Shown piece by piece: positions 53,984 through 63,166 of a stretch of DNA of 64,000 nt. Location: positions 1,984,001-2,048,000 of the forward strand of contig CAXXHN010000001.1 in the NCBI GenBank assembly GCA_963663735.2. The letters run 5' to 3'. The notes under the pieces are model-generated. The model saw nothing but the letters and a program-made list of their open reading frames with translations. It made no database searches and was not told the DNA's origin. The DNA is from G963663735 sp963663735. Its GTDB lineage: Bacteria; Acidobacteriota; UBA6911; RPQK01; JAPXNP01. Each line of letters starts with the position of its first letter. Position 1 is the stretch's first letter. The translations under genes were made by a program, and so were the position numbers.

Positions 53984-54778
53984 TCAGGTTCCCTGGGAGT
54001 CAGAATCCAGCTCGGCAGAAACTTCGTTTGCAGTCCTTTTAAGATTTTCCAGCATAGACTGGAGATTCTTCTCTTCAAGGACCCTGAAGACAGGGAATGA
54101 AATACTGATTGAAGCGACAGCTTTGCCCCTGAGCATGATGGGAACTCCAAAACACTGGCCCTCCATGGCGCTTTCCCGGTTGTCATGGCTCCATCCCAGT
54201 CTGCGGATTTTTGAGTACTCCTGTTTCAGCGTGACATCGTCCAGAATGGTTTTTTCTGTCAGGCGGAGCATCCCGAAACTGTTAACCAGCTGCTCCTGCT
54301 TATCTTCATCCTGGAAGGCCGTGATAGCCTTTCCAATTGAGCTGGCGTGGGGAGGGATTATGGCGCCGATGCGGTTGCTCATCCTGATCAAGTGAGAACT
54401 CTCCAGGACCTGTATGACTTCAATATGGTTTTTGAGAAGGACGCCCAGGCTGACAGTCTCCGCATAACTGCTTCTTAATCTCCTCATACGCGGCAGTGCC
54501 GCAGCTTTTACCTGTTCGGGAGTTATGTCAGGTGAACATTCCAGGCCGGTATGGGAGATCGTATACCTTCCTGTTTCGTCGCGGGCTACATGTCCCGTAA
54601 CTTCCATGGTGTAGAGGAAGCGAAAAACGGAAGTCTTGTTTATGCCGGTTTTACGGGCTATTTCACTTAATCCCAGCGGAGACTGATCGTTTCGCAGCAG
54701 GTCCAGTATCTGCAAGGCGTTGCTTACCGCCCTTGAAAAATACCTGTCTTCTTTATCCGGTGCATAAAATTTTTTCAT
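53984..54778 (-). CDS. IclR-family transcriptional regulator
   Basis: A 264-residue regulator. It has an N-terminal winged helix-turn-helix (ALQILDLLRNDQSPLGLSEIARKTGINKTS) and a C-terminal GAF-like effector domain (residues 90-250, with GAIIPPHASSIGKAI). Family members repress or activate operons for sugar acids or aromatic compounds on binding small acids. It lies just downstream of the sodium symporter gene (47-base gap) on the same strand. An 18-bp palindrome stands in the divergent promoter at 56379, a good candidate for its binding site. It is therefore a likely regulator of the DapA-family and sialidase-fold cluster. Confidence 0.9.
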   Translation of the reverse strand: MKKFYAPDKEDRYFSRAVSNALQILDLLRNDQSPLGLSEIARKTGINKTSVFRFLYTMEVTGHVARDETGRYTISHTGLECSPDITPEQVKAAALPRMRRLRSSYAETVSLGVLLKNHIEVIQVLESSHLIRMSNRIGAIIPPHASSIGKAITAFQDEDKQEQLVNSFGMLRLTEKTILDDVTLKQEYSKIRRLGWSHDNRESAMEGQCFGVPIMLRGKAVASISISFPVFRVLEEKNLQSMLENLKRTANEVSAELDSDSQGT

Positions 54779-54825
54779 AATTTACCCTGAAAGGAGCTAA
54801 GTCCTTCGCCCTCGTACTCAGGCCG

Positions 54826-56295
54826 TTACTGCCGGATCTGGTTTTTTTTTGAAAATGAGAAAGCCAGTGCCGTAAGCAGCAGAACCGCAGTTCCAACTGC
54901 GCCGATAAGGATTTCCTCAATGCTGCACTGCCACCAGGCTTCCCCCCTGACAAATGTTCCCCAGGAAATGATTAATATACTGGCTGAAATAGCTGTAATC
55001 CCCTGCCATGGTTTTATCCTTCGTGATAGAAGCGCCAGCAGGAATAGTCCCAGGATGCCTCCACCGAATATTCCAGAGATTTGCCACCAGGTATCCAGGG
55101 CGCTTTGGGCCCTGATCATCAGAATAGCAAAGCCGGTTCCCAACACGCCCCAGAAAACTGTGGTTAAGCGCAACACAAGGACCGCGTTTTTGTCACTGAC
55201 ATCAGGATTATAGTATTTTTTGTAGAAATCCAACATTGTGACTGTTGCCGAGCAGTTCAAGGCTGAATCCACTGTGCTCATGGCTGCGGCGATTATGGCC
55301 GCAATGATCAGGCCTTTCAGGCCGATCGGGATTTCATTGATAATAAAAAAAGGGAAAACCTGGTCGCCCTTGGTGATTGTATCGGCCAGTGTATGGGCAT
55401 CACCTGAATAGTAAGCGAACAAAGTGGTTCCTATAAAAAGGAACAGGGCGGTCATGGGTAAGTAGATCAGGGCTGAAATCCAAAGGGACCGGCGGGCTTC
55501 CTTTTCTGAAGATGCAGCCGCATACTTCTGTACATAATTCTGGTCGGCAATCAGGTTCCGAAGATTTTCAGTAATCCCGTAAATTATCATCACCCATATA
55601 GTTCTGGAGTTGAAGGAGAGAGATAAGTCTCCCAGGCTGAATTTTCCAGTGTCAATAGCATTGTTTATCAGGGGATCCGGTCCTGAAAAAACGTGCCATC
55701 CCAGAAAACCGGCACAGAACAGGCATCCGCTGACCATAATGGTTGACTGCATTACATCTGTCCAGACCACCGCTTCCATTCCGCCCATCAGGGTATAGAG
55801 AATGGTTATGGTACCAAGGATCAGAATCAGGTATTCAATGGGGATGGCTACAAAGGTACTCATCAGCATGGCTGCCAGGTAAAGGATTACAGCGCTTCTC
55901 CCAACCATGAATAAAAGGAAGGAGAGTGATCCATAGAACCTGGCCCATCCACCCAGCCTCTGCTCCAGGAAGGAATATACTGATACAAGTTTCATTTTCC
56001 TGTAGTAGGGAACCACATATTTGCAGGCCAGCCAGGTTATAGGTGGAATAGTCAGGGCGAAAATCAGAGGGTGCCAGTTGGAGTCATAGGCCTTGCCCGG
56101 AGTGGCAATGTAGGAAATACTGCTGGTGTAGGCGCTCATAATGGCCAGGCCCACTGCCCAGGAGGGAAGCCCCCGGCCAGCCACCATGAATCCTTCCGCG
56201 GTATTGCTCCTGCGCACAAAATACCATCCCATTCCTATCAGGACGGCTCCGTAAATAATAAGTACCGACAGATCAAGCCAACCCAGACTATTCAC
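54826..56295 (-). CDS. Sodium:solute symporter (SSS family)
   Basis: A 489-residue inner-membrane transporter of the SSS family with about 13 helices. Typical features are GWYFVRRSNTAEGFMVAGRGLP at the first cytoplasmic loop, SAYTSSISYIATPGKAYDSN, TLMGGMEAVVWTDVMQ and AAIIAAAMSTVDSALNCSATV. It takes up a sugar, sugar acid, sialic acid or related solute with Na+. The start is GTG 56295. It is divergent from the DapA-family lyase gene and precedes the IclR gene, and the shared promoter holds palindromic sites. The substrate is probably what the DapA-like enzyme cleaves. Confidence 0.92.
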   Translation of the reverse strand: MNSLGWLDLSVLIIYGAVLIGMGWYFVRRSNTAEGFMVAGRGLPSWAVGLAIMSAYTSSISYIATPGKAYDSNWHPLIFALTIPPITWLACKYVVPYYRKMKLVSVYSFLEQRLGGWARFYGSLSFLLFMVGRSAVILYLAAMLMSTFVAIPIEYLILILGTITILYTLMGGMEAVVWTDVMQSTIMVSGCLFCAGFLGWHVFSGPDPLINNAIDTGKFSLGDLSLSFNSRTIWVMIIYGITENLRNLIADQNYVQKYAAASSEKEARRSLWISALIYLPMTALFLFIGTTLFAYYSGDAHTLADTITKGDQVFPFFIINEIPIGLKGLIIAAIIAAAMSTVDSALNCSATVTMLDFYKKYYNPDVSDKNAVLVLRLTTVFWGVLGTGFAILMIRAQSALDTWWQISGIFGGGILGLFLLALLSRRIKPWQGITAISASILIISWGTFVRGEAWWQCSIEEILIGAVGTAVLLLTALAFSFSKKNQIRQ

Positions 56296-56378
56296 AATCC
56301 TTGCTTCCTTCCTGTTGAAAATGTTACCTGTTAGCGCTCCGCCTAAGTTCGTTTTTTTATTCTAGCCTACTCAATATG

Positions 56379-56415
56379 AAGAAACCACTGTTTCTTATAT
56401 AAAATGCTGTTTTAT
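56379..56415. promoter_or_regulatory. Two adjacent palindromes: KdgR-like operator candidate
   Basis: AAGAAAC-CACT-GTTTCTT (56379-56396) is a perfect 18-bp palindrome containing GAAA-N6-TTTC, the core of IclR-type KdgR boxes. Three bases on, ATAAAA-TGCTG-TTTTAT (56399-56415) is a second palindrome. Both lie in the divergent region between the symporter and the DapA-like gene. Confidence 0.6.
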
Positions 56416-56445
56416 TTTTACGCGGGTCTGTTTTATTATTATTAG

Positions 56446-57357
56446 ATGAAGTTAAATGGAATCTATATTGCCCCTGTAACACCGGTTACAGAAAACGGGG
56501 GTATCGACTGGAACAGGTATGGAAAACTGCTGGCTTTCCTTCTGGAAAGAGGCGTGGATGGTTTTTGTATTGGAGGAGGAACCTCCGAATATATACATTT
56601 CAGCACGGATCAGCGCAAAGAACTGTTTAGCGTGGCAGCTTCAACAGTCCCGGATGGAAAGAGGGTCTTTGCCGCTATCGGATCGTCATCTTTTACCCAG
56701 ACAGTGGATCTGGGCAGGTTTGCTGACAAACTTGAGGTCGATGCAGTCCTGCTGCCTATGCCGCATTTTTTTTCTTACGCGCAGGGTGATCTGGAGGAAT
56801 TCTGCCGTCAGGTCAGCCGCCGCCTTGACTCTCCGGTGCTGCTTTACAACCTTCCTTTTTTTACGAATCCCCTGGATTATGAAACATCGGCCCGTATGCT
56901 TGCTGAAGAAGAGGGGATTATCGGTATTAAGGACAGCAGCGGAGAAACCGACAGGTTTGACCGCTATGTTGAAGATTTCTCCGGAAAATCTGATAAGGAT
57001 ATAAACCTGATGATAGGCCAGGATCCCTTTGCGTTTGACGCCTTGGAAGCCGGTTGGACCGGGATTATTTCCGGCTTGGGTACATTATGCCCGGAACTGC
57101 TGGTCTGCCTTTACCGAAGTTTTGCGGCAGGGGACCATGAAAAGTCGAAACAATGCCAGATGATGATCCGGGACATTGATGCCAATATTAAACATCTTCC
57201 GGTTCCCTGGGCCATAAGGTTCGGCCTGGAGTGCCGAGACATGGACTGTGGTGCAGCCGCAATTCCCTTATCGCTCGAAAGGAAAAGGCAGAAGAAGGAA
57301 TTTCAAACCTGGTTTGAAAACTGGCTGGAGAAAAACTCCAGTGTCTGGCAGAATTAG
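56446..57357 (+). CDS. Dihydrodipicolinate synthase/N-acetylneuraminate lyase family protein
   Basis: A class I aldolase-fold TIM barrel of 303 residues. The Schiff-base lysine is K162 (GIIGIKDSSGE), the catalytic tyrosine Y134 (VLLYNLPFF), and GGGTSE at residues 43-48 replaces the usual GTTGE substrate loop. Family members include sialic acid lyases, 2-keto-3-deoxy-gluconate aldolases and dihydrodipicolinate synthase. Because the gene lies in a catabolic cluster with a symporter and IclR regulator, a 2-keto-acid or sialic acid aldolase is more likely than DapA. It has no clear ribosome site. It leads a plus-strand run of five genes. Confidence 0.88.
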   Translation: MKLNGIYIAPVTPVTENGGIDWNRYGKLLAFLLERGVDGFCIGGGTSEYIHFSTDQRKELFSVAASTVPDGKRVFAAIGSSSFTQTVDLGRFADKLEVDAVLLPMPHFFSYAQGDLEEFCRQVSRRLDSPVLLYNLPFFTNPLDYETSARMLAEEEGIIGIKDSSGETDRFDRYVEDFSGKSDKDINLMIGQDPFAFDALEAGWTGIISGLGTLCPELLVCLYRSFAAGDHEKSKQCQMMIRDIDANIKHLPVPWAIRFGLECRDMDCGAAAIPLSLERKRQKKEFQTWFENWLEKNSSVWQN

Positions 57358-57433
57358 TTTTGACTGTTCCTTTCCGGGTTTTCCAGGAAGGTCTATCAGA
57401 AATAATTCCCTCGGGGATAAAACTGGAGGAAGC

Positions 57434-58576
57434 ATGAAGACTATTAATTCGATCAGGTTTTTAATTTTCCTTCTGGCTTTGTCATTTATCTCCAGCAGCA
57501 CCAGGGCCTCTGATGCCGCTGTTATCAAGAATGTGACAGTATGCCTGGAAGAGGGCAGATACGGAGGGTGGCCGGCAAACCACGGGATCTGGAACTGGGG
57601 AAATGAAATCCTGGTCGGATTTGAGCTGGGATATTTTGAGGCATCAGAAGAAAGGCATGCCATTAACCGCTCTCGTTTTCGGGAACACCTTTTAGCCCGC
57701 AGCCTGGATGGAGGGGAAACCTGGGCAGTAGAAAGGCCGGAAGACCTGATTCCTCCTGCTCCTGAGAAGGAAGTAACCGAAACAGGCATGAAACTTGGCC
57801 CCAAGCCGGTTAAATGTCCGGGGAATATTCCTTTTACCCACCCGGGGTTTGCTTTCACTGCCAGGAGAATGGGAGGAAATATTGGCCCATCCAGGTTTTA
57901 TTACACAATTGATAAAGGTTTTAACTGGGAAGGGCCTTTTATTATGCCTGATTTTGGTACTCCTGGAATTGCGGCCAGAACCGACTACCTGGTAGATGGA
58001 GACCATCAACTTACCATTTTCCTGACATCGGCCAAATCTGACGGTACCGAAGGCAGGTCACTCTGTGTTCGTACCACTGACGGAGGCAGCAGCTGGTCCA
58101 GGGTGTCATTTATCGGCCCGGAGTATGAGGGGGAAGAGTTCCTGATCATGCCCTCTACCGTGAGGCTTTCAGCAACGGAATTGTTCACTGCCGTTCGCCT
58201 GCGCGAAAGCATAAACACCTACCGCTCCATTGACAACGGCACTACCTGGGAATTCGTCGGAGAGCCGGTGCCTTATACTGGTCGCGGAAATCCTCCAGAC
58301 CTGCTGCAGCTGCGGGATGGCAGGCTGGTCCTGGTTTACGGATATCGAGCTGAACCATATGGCATCAGGGCCAGAATTTCGGAGGACCAGGGAAAAACCT
58401 GGAGTGAGGCCATTGTGCTCAGGGATGACGGCGGAAACTGGGATGTTGGGTATTCACGTTCAGTGCAGCGTTCTGATGGAAAGCTGGTTTCAGTTTATTA
58501 TTTCAATGATCCTTCCCGGGGAGAGCGTTATATTGACGCAACAATCTGGTATCCGGGCACTGCTGAGCTCAGGTAG
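57434..58576 (+). CDS. Secreted sialidase-fold (BNR/Asp-box) protein
   Basis: A 380-residue exported protein with a signal peptide (FLIFLLALSFISSSTRA) and a six-bladed propeller. Four Asp-box repeats are visible: SLDGGETW, TTDGGSSW, SIDNGTTW and SEDQGKTW. The fold is that of exo-alpha-sialidases, which remove terminal sialic acid, but the arginine triad cannot be verified here, so the label covers the fold only. GGAGGA lies just upstream of ATG 57434; the in-frame ATG at 57248 is inside the preceding gene. It is 76 bases downstream of the DapA-like gene. Confidence 0.8.
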   Translation: MKTINSIRFLIFLLALSFISSSTRASDAAVIKNVTVCLEEGRYGGWPANHGIWNWGNEILVGFELGYFEASEERHAINRSRFREHLLARSLDGGETWAVERPEDLIPPAPEKEVTETGMKLGPKPVKCPGNIPFTHPGFAFTARRMGGNIGPSRFYYTIDKGFNWEGPFIMPDFGTPGIAARTDYLVDGDHQLTIFLTSAKSDGTEGRSLCVRTTDGGSSWSRVSFIGPEYEGEEFLIMPSTVRLSATELFTAVRLRESINTYRSIDNGTTWEFVGEPVPYTGRGNPPDLLQLRDGRLVLVYGYRAEPYGIRARISEDQGKTWSEAIVLRDDGGNWDVGYSRSVQRSDGKLVSVYYFNDPSRGERYIDATIWYPGTAELR

Positions 58577-58608
58577 GATTTTTCCGATAGTTTTTTCAGG
58601 AAAAGATC

Positions 58609-59904
58609 ATGAACAGAAAATTGATGCTTCTGTCCGCCGGACTTGTTTTGGGCCTGGGTTGGGCCCTGCGTGGACATTTCGGCCACCAGTGGGGAGCTTC
58701 CTGGGCTGGAATGTTATTAAGCCTGGTCTTGCTTGCCATGGGCAACCGGTCTGACTGGACGGCAAGAATGCCGATAATCGTGGCGCTGGGAACCCTGGGA
58801 TGGGCGGTCGGTGGAACCATGAGTTACGGAATCATTGTCGGTTACGGCCGCGGGGATGGTTTTACAGATGTCTGTTACGGACTGGTAATGCTTTCAGTCG
58901 TTGGATTTCTCTGGGGCGCAATCGGCGGAGGGTTCCTGGGCCTGGGCCTGGAAACCACTGAAATAAAACGTCCTGACTGGATATCCCTGCTGACCCGCAT
59001 GGCTGCCTCTGCCTGGATTTTTTACCAGGTAATTGTGGGAGTGCTTGAACTGAAAATGACTCCTCCCCGCTCTGAAGCCTGGGCAGGATGCCTGGGAGCC
59101 GTGGTGGCGCTGCTTCATTACCTTTATCGCAACGGTTATTTTCGGGCTCTGAGAGTGGCGCTTTATAGTGGACTGGGATCTGGTTTTGGTTTTGCCCTTG
59201 GGAATTTTCTGCAGACGGCAGGCGGGGCCTCCGGGATTTCTTTCAACTGGTGGAACGTAATGGAATTCACCCTGGGATTCTGCGGCGGAATAGGCGCTGC
59301 CTGGGCAGTGTATTCCACTAAGTGGCCTGATAGTGATGTAAAGAATCCAATCGGGAACTGGGTGGCCCTGGCCTTTATCATGTTCTGTATCCCGGCCATC
59401 AACCTGATGAAAACATTTAAAATGGAGAAGTTTATCGAGGTTGCTGAAAAAGCGGAATTTGTTGATCCGACTGGATATGCCCGGCTCCAGCCGCTGTTGG
59501 GAGGAGCAGTTATAACCATCCTTACCCTGGCTGGGATTCTGCTCTGGCGAGTTTTTTCTGGATACCAGGAAGAAAAGAGATTGAGACCAGGAAGCCAGGT
59601 TTTTATATTTCTCTGCCTTCAGATGTTCGGATATATCCTGTTCAGCCATCTCCTGAAGGGTTTTTTCTGGGGTTTCGGCGGATTGCAGCTGGAACAGTTC
59701 CTCTACTGGCCCATAGCCCTGGCAGTTCTGGTTATCTGGTTTATCTGGCAGAGGGGAAGAGAGGCTCCCTTCGGAGACAGTGAAATGGAACCCTTCGGCC
59801 ACTGGATTAAATTAACAGCAGTGGTCCTGATAGCAATACTTGCGCTGGCCTTGATTTCCATAAACCTGCACGATGGACTGACCGGTGCCCAGTATCGATT
59901 TTAA
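58609..59904 (+). CDS. Polytopic membrane protein of unknown function
   Basis: A 431-residue membrane protein with about eleven hydrophobic segments and many Gly and Trp residues (GLGWALRGHFGHQWGASW, WAVGGTMSYGIIVGYGRG, FALGNFLQTAGG). The charged signature near the start, RGHFGHQWG, is conserved-looking. It resembles uncharacterised membrane proteins found beside sialidase-fold genes in glycan clusters. It could be a transporter, though no transporter signature is evident. The ribosome site AGGAAAAG precedes ATG 58609. It is 32 bases after the sialidase-like gene, in the same run. Confidence 0.6.
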   Translation: MNRKLMLLSAGLVLGLGWALRGHFGHQWGASWAGMLLSLVLLAMGNRSDWTARMPIIVALGTLGWAVGGTMSYGIIVGYGRGDGFTDVCYGLVMLSVVGFLWGAIGGGFLGLGLETTEIKRPDWISLLTRMAASAWIFYQVIVGVLELKMTPPRSEAWAGCLGAVVALLHYLYRNGYFRALRVALYSGLGSGFGFALGNFLQTAGGASGISFNWWNVMEFTLGFCGGIGAAWAVYSTKWPDSDVKNPIGNWVALAFIMFCIPAINLMKTFKMEKFIEVAEKAEFVDPTGYARLQPLLGGAVITILTLAGILLWRVFSGYQEEKRLRPGSQVFIFLCLQMFGYILFSHLLKGFFWGFGGLQLEQFLYWPIALAVLVIWFIWQRGREAPFGDSEMEPFGHWIKLTAVVLIAILALALISINLHDGLTGAQYRF

Positions 59905-60031
59905 AATAATTGCTTCTCTGTTTTTCCTGGTTTATCCTGACTTGAGGCTGGCTGGAATTTGGCTGGAGCATCCTGCTCCAGGTCCATAAGGCTGGGTAAC
60001 TATCAATGAATCGTGAAATTTTGGAGGTACG

Positions 60032-61027
60032 ATGCGTACGAGGGACTGCTTGATTTTTTTCGTCTTATATATTCTGGCCATATCTTTTTTTATGCCAGCT
60101 TCCGTCGGTGAGAACCAGTCCGTGGAAGTTCAAAAAATATGGGATCAGGCTGCCTACAATTCCTTCGTGGACCTGGTGCGTTTCAAAAATCAGTGGTTCT
60201 GTACCTTTCGGGAAGGCGAGTCTCATGTTTACGGGAAAGACGGTACCATCAGGGTCATCAGAAGTCTTGATGCCGTTACCTGGGAATCAGCTGTTTTGCT
60301 GGCTGAAAAAGGAGTGGATTTAAGGGATCCCAAGATTAGTGTTACTCCTGACGGACGTTTGATGCTGCTTATCGGAGGGTCAGTCTATGACGGGAAAACC
60401 CTGGTTTCGCGCCAGCCCAGGGTATCATTCTCCGCAGATGGGGATAACTGGACACCTCTCCAGCCAATACTGGAAAAAGGAGACTGGCTGTGGCGCGTGA
60501 CCTGGTTCGGGGATACCGCATATGGGGTTTCCTATGAACTGGCTGAACCCGACTGGCTTATAAAACTATTCAAGAGCAATGATGGATTGAATTATGACCT
60601 CGTGACCATCCTGGATGTACAGGGCTCACCCAACGAAACTACCCTTCGCCTCACACCGGAAGGGGAAATGATAGCCCTGGTCCGCAGGGAAAGCGGGAAC
60701 AAACACGCCTGGATTGGAACCAGTAAAAAGGAACCTTATACCGAGTGGACCTGGACGGACAGCGGACACCAGGTAGGCGGCCCCAATTTTATAATTCTGC
60801 CGGATGGCCGCATATGGGCATCCGGGCGGGACTACCATCAAGAAACCAGGACAGTCCTGGCAAAATTAACAAGAAAATCGTACGAGCCTGTAATAACCCT
60901 TCCCAGCGGCGGAGACACCAGCTACCCCGGCATGGTCTGGTTTGATGGCAGGTTATGGGAGGCTTATTACAGCTCCCATGAAGGGAAGGCCTCCATATAC
61001 CTGGCGAAAGTTACACTGCCGGAATAG
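60032..61027 (+). CDS. Secreted sialidase-fold protein (second copy in the cluster)
   Basis: A 331-residue exported protein, paralogous in fold to the one at 57434 but more divergent. A signal peptide (residues 1-27) is followed by propeller segments such as VDLVRFKNQWFCTFREGE, SLDAVTWESAVLL, VTPDGRLMLLIGGS, FSADGDNWTPLQP and ILPDGRIWASGRD, of which SLDAVTW and SADGDNW are Asp-box-like. FREGE resembles the first conserved Arg motif of sialidases (F-R-I-P). The role is probably extracellular sugar hydrolysis or binding. ATG 60032 follows GGAGG. Confidence 0.75.
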   Translation: MRTRDCLIFFVLYILAISFFMPASVGENQSVEVQKIWDQAAYNSFVDLVRFKNQWFCTFREGESHVYGKDGTIRVIRSLDAVTWESAVLLAEKGVDLRDPKISVTPDGRLMLLIGGSVYDGKTLVSRQPRVSFSADGDNWTPLQPILEKGDWLWRVTWFGDTAYGVSYELAEPDWLIKLFKSNDGLNYDLVTILDVQGSPNETTLRLTPEGEMIALVRRESGNKHAWIGTSKKEPYTEWTWTDSGHQVGGPNFIILPDGRIWASGRDYHQETRTVLAKLTRKSYEPVITLPSGGDTSYPGMVWFDGRLWEAYYSSHEGKASIYLAKVTLPE

Positions 61028-61105
61028 GTTTCAATATGGCATTTTGTAACGTAGAATAGGCAATCGGGAAAAGAGTCAATCTGCCGATTTTAGTGTGGGA
61101 GATTT

Positions 61106-62431
61106 ATGCTTTATTTTGGTTTCCTGTTCTTACTGCTGATGTTATACACCGGAAGCCGCTACGGCGGCGTTGGCCTGGGAGTCATTTCCGGTATCGGCCT
61201 GCTCATTGAAGTTTTTATTTTCAGGATGCCGCCCAGTTCCCCCCCGGTGACTGTGATCATGATTATCATGGCCGTGGTTACCTGCGCTTCAGTGCTGGAA
61301 GCTGCCGGGGGTCTGAAATACATGCTGCAGAAAGCCGAACGGGTACTGCGGAATCACCCCAGGAGAATCGTAATTCTCGGCCCTGCCTGTGCGTATATAA
61401 TGACACTGATGCTGGGAACCGGACACGCTGTTTATTCCATTCTCCCGATCATCGGAGACATTGCGCTACGTAACGGAATCCGCCCGGAAAGGGCCATGGC
61501 CGCATCTTCGGTTTCCGCCCAGATGGGCATTACGGCCAGCCCTATCTCCGCGGCCGTTGTCTTTTACCTGGCCAGCCTGGGCGGTATTTCGGATTCGTTC
61601 ACGCTTCTATCCATTCTTAAAGTGACGGTCCCCTCCACAATACTGGGAGTGTTGGCAATTTGCCTTTTCAGCCTGCGCCGGGGTAAGGATCTGGAAAATG
61701 ATCCTGAATACCAGGCCCGGCTCCAGGACCCGGTATGGGGCGAAAAGATTCGGAATACCACCGCGACTTCCCTGGACGAGATTCTGCCGGGATCAGCCCG
61801 GAATTCCGTGCTGATTTTCCTGGGGGCTTTGGTTTCAATTGTTATTGTAGCCATGTGGCCTGGAATCCGAACTTTCCCGGGGCAGGACAGTCCAGTGGCT
61901 ATGGCGGTTATTATCCAGATAATGATGCTGGCTTTCGGCGGATTTATCCTCGTGGCTTCCAACGTCCAAGTGGCCAGGGTTCCGGAGGGAGTGGTCTTCA
62001 AATCGGGACTGGTTGCCGCTATTGCCATTTTTGGCATCGCGTGGATGAGCGACACCTATTTTCAGTATGCCTTACCAACCTTTAGAACCGGGATTACCGA
62101 AGTGGTGAGCAGTTATCCCTGGACCTTTGCCCTGGCCATGTTCATCGTCTCCATAGTGATTAACAGCCAGGCTGCCACCTGCCGCATGATGCTCCCGGTA
62201 GGAATCAGCCTGGGTTTATCTCCGGCCCTGCTGGTCGGGATCATGCCATCCTGCTACGGATACTTTTTCATCCCTAACTATCCGTCAGATATCGCGGCCT
62301 GTAACTTTGATGTCACGGGAACAACAAAAATAGGAAAGTTTTATTTCAACCACAGCTTCATGCTTCCCGGACTTATCGGGGTTGGTACAGCCTGCCTGTT
62401 CGGATATTTCTGGGCCGGGATGCTTTTTTAG
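61106..62431 (+). CDS. Anaerobic C4-dicarboxylate transporter (DcuA/DcuB family)
   Basis: A 441-residue inner-membrane carrier with about 12 helices. The family signatures are GTGHAVYSILPIIGDIALRNGIRPERAMAAS and AQMGITASPISAAVVFY; near the C-terminus CYGYFFIPNYPSDIAAC follows. Dcu carriers exchange fumarate, malate, aspartate and succinate in anaerobic growth. As the last gene of the DapA/sialidase run it could export fermentation products, or move a related acid. The ribosome site is GGGAG 79 bases after the sialidase-like stop. A hairpin follows. Confidence 0.9.
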   Translation: MLYFGFLFLLLMLYTGSRYGGVGLGVISGIGLLIEVFIFRMPPSSPPVTVIMIIMAVVTCASVLEAAGGLKYMLQKAERVLRNHPRRIVILGPACAYIMTLMLGTGHAVYSILPIIGDIALRNGIRPERAMAASSVSAQMGITASPISAAVVFYLASLGGISDSFTLLSILKVTVPSTILGVLAICLFSLRRGKDLENDPEYQARLQDPVWGEKIRNTTATSLDEILPGSARNSVLIFLGALVSIVIVAMWPGIRTFPGQDSPVAMAVIIQIMMLAFGGFILVASNVQVARVPEGVVFKSGLVAAIAIFGIAWMSDTYFQYALPTFRTGITEVVSSYPWTFALAMFIVSIVINSQAATCRMMLPVGISLGLSPALLVGIMPSCYGYFFIPNYPSDIAACNFDVTGTTKIGKFYFNHSFMLPGLIGVGTACLFGYFWAGMLF

Positions 62432-62432
62432 G

Positions 62433-62447
62433 CAGGCCTGCGGCCTG
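62433..62447. terminator. Short GC hairpin after the Dcu gene
   Basis: CAGGCC (62433-62438) and GGCCTG (62442-62447) form a 6-bp stem with a 3-base loop just after the stop. No U-tract follows, so it is only a possible terminator between convergent genes. Confidence 0.4.
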
Positions 62448-62506
62448 TAATTCAAGATTCAAGATTGGGTTAGGGTCAGGTTCATGAAGTCCATGTGTCC
62501 GCAAGG

Positions 62507-63166
62507 TCAATCGTCAATCCACTTCGTGGCTTCCCTTACCGCAAAAGGTTTCATCCGCGGAGCGTATTCTGCCAGAAAGGATTTGACTCTCCCTGGATTG
62601 TGCTTGGATAATTCCCTCAGCCACCATCCGATGGCTTTTTGAATAAACCATTCATGGTCATCCACCATTCCGGCTGCCCAGGAGAGCGGTCGTTCAGGGT
62701 CCTGGCCTTTTTTTGCCAGGAAAAGCGTGTAAACAAGCGCAGCCCGACGCACCCAGAAGCTGGGATGATTCAGCCAGTTTTTCTCTATGTCATCCAGGAA
62801 ACGGGGTTTCTCCCGCAGGCACCGGAAAGCGGCGTGAGCCAGGTGATCAGCGATTGCCCATGAATCCAGGTCTTCCTTGAAGCGGTCGATGCGAACCCAG
62901 ATTGCCTCAATATCGCTGACTGTTTTCCTTTCCAGGATTTTCCCCACAGCAATCCGGGCTTCACATATGTTGGTTTTCCACAGTTCATCGCAGAGGTCTA
63001 ATAACTGTTTTTCTGTGAGCCGCGAGGCGGCTCTCCCAGCAGCCTCGGTAATCTGTGGAACCCGTACACCCAGGTAGGGCCTTTCAATTTTATGATAGTT
63101 TTTCTGGCCTTCAGCCACAGCCTGATCGGCATAGCAGGCAAGGTCTGCGAGAAATGCTTTCAGCAT
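62507..63166 (-). CDS. DNA alkylation repair protein (AlkD-like)
   Basis: A 219-residue HEAT-like repeat protein of the AlkC/AlkD family, DNA glycosylases that excise alkylated bases. Characteristic segments are IERPYLGVRVPQITEAA, SWAIADHLAHAAFRCL, LNHPSFWVRRAALVYTLF and WFIQKAIGWWLRELSKHNP. ATG 63166 overlaps the Cdd1-like stop (ATGCTGA) and has GGAAGGA four bases upstream; ATG 63187 is seven codons earlier with no site. It is cotranscribed with the helix-hairpin-helix gene. Confidence 0.88.
   Translation of the reverse strand: MLKAFLADLACYADQAVAEGQKNYHKIERPYLGVRVPQITEAAGRAASRLTEKQLLDLCDELWKTNICEARIAVGKILERKTVSDIEAIWVRIDRFKEDLDSWAIADHLAHAAFRCLREKPRFLDDIEKNWLNHPSFWVRRAALVYTLFLAKKGQDPERPLSWAAGMVDDHEWFIQKAIGWWLRELSKHNPGRVKSFLAEYAPRMKPFAVREATKWIDD

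Noticed and set aside
53841..54395. A 184-codon plus-strand frame opposite the IclR gene
   Set aside because: It overlaps the whole effector domain of the regulator on the other strand and is rich in Ser and Arg.
58894..59802. A 302-codon minus-strand frame opposite the membrane protein gene
   Set aside because: It is rich in Gln, Ser and Pro with no domain and mirrors the coding frame of the real gene.
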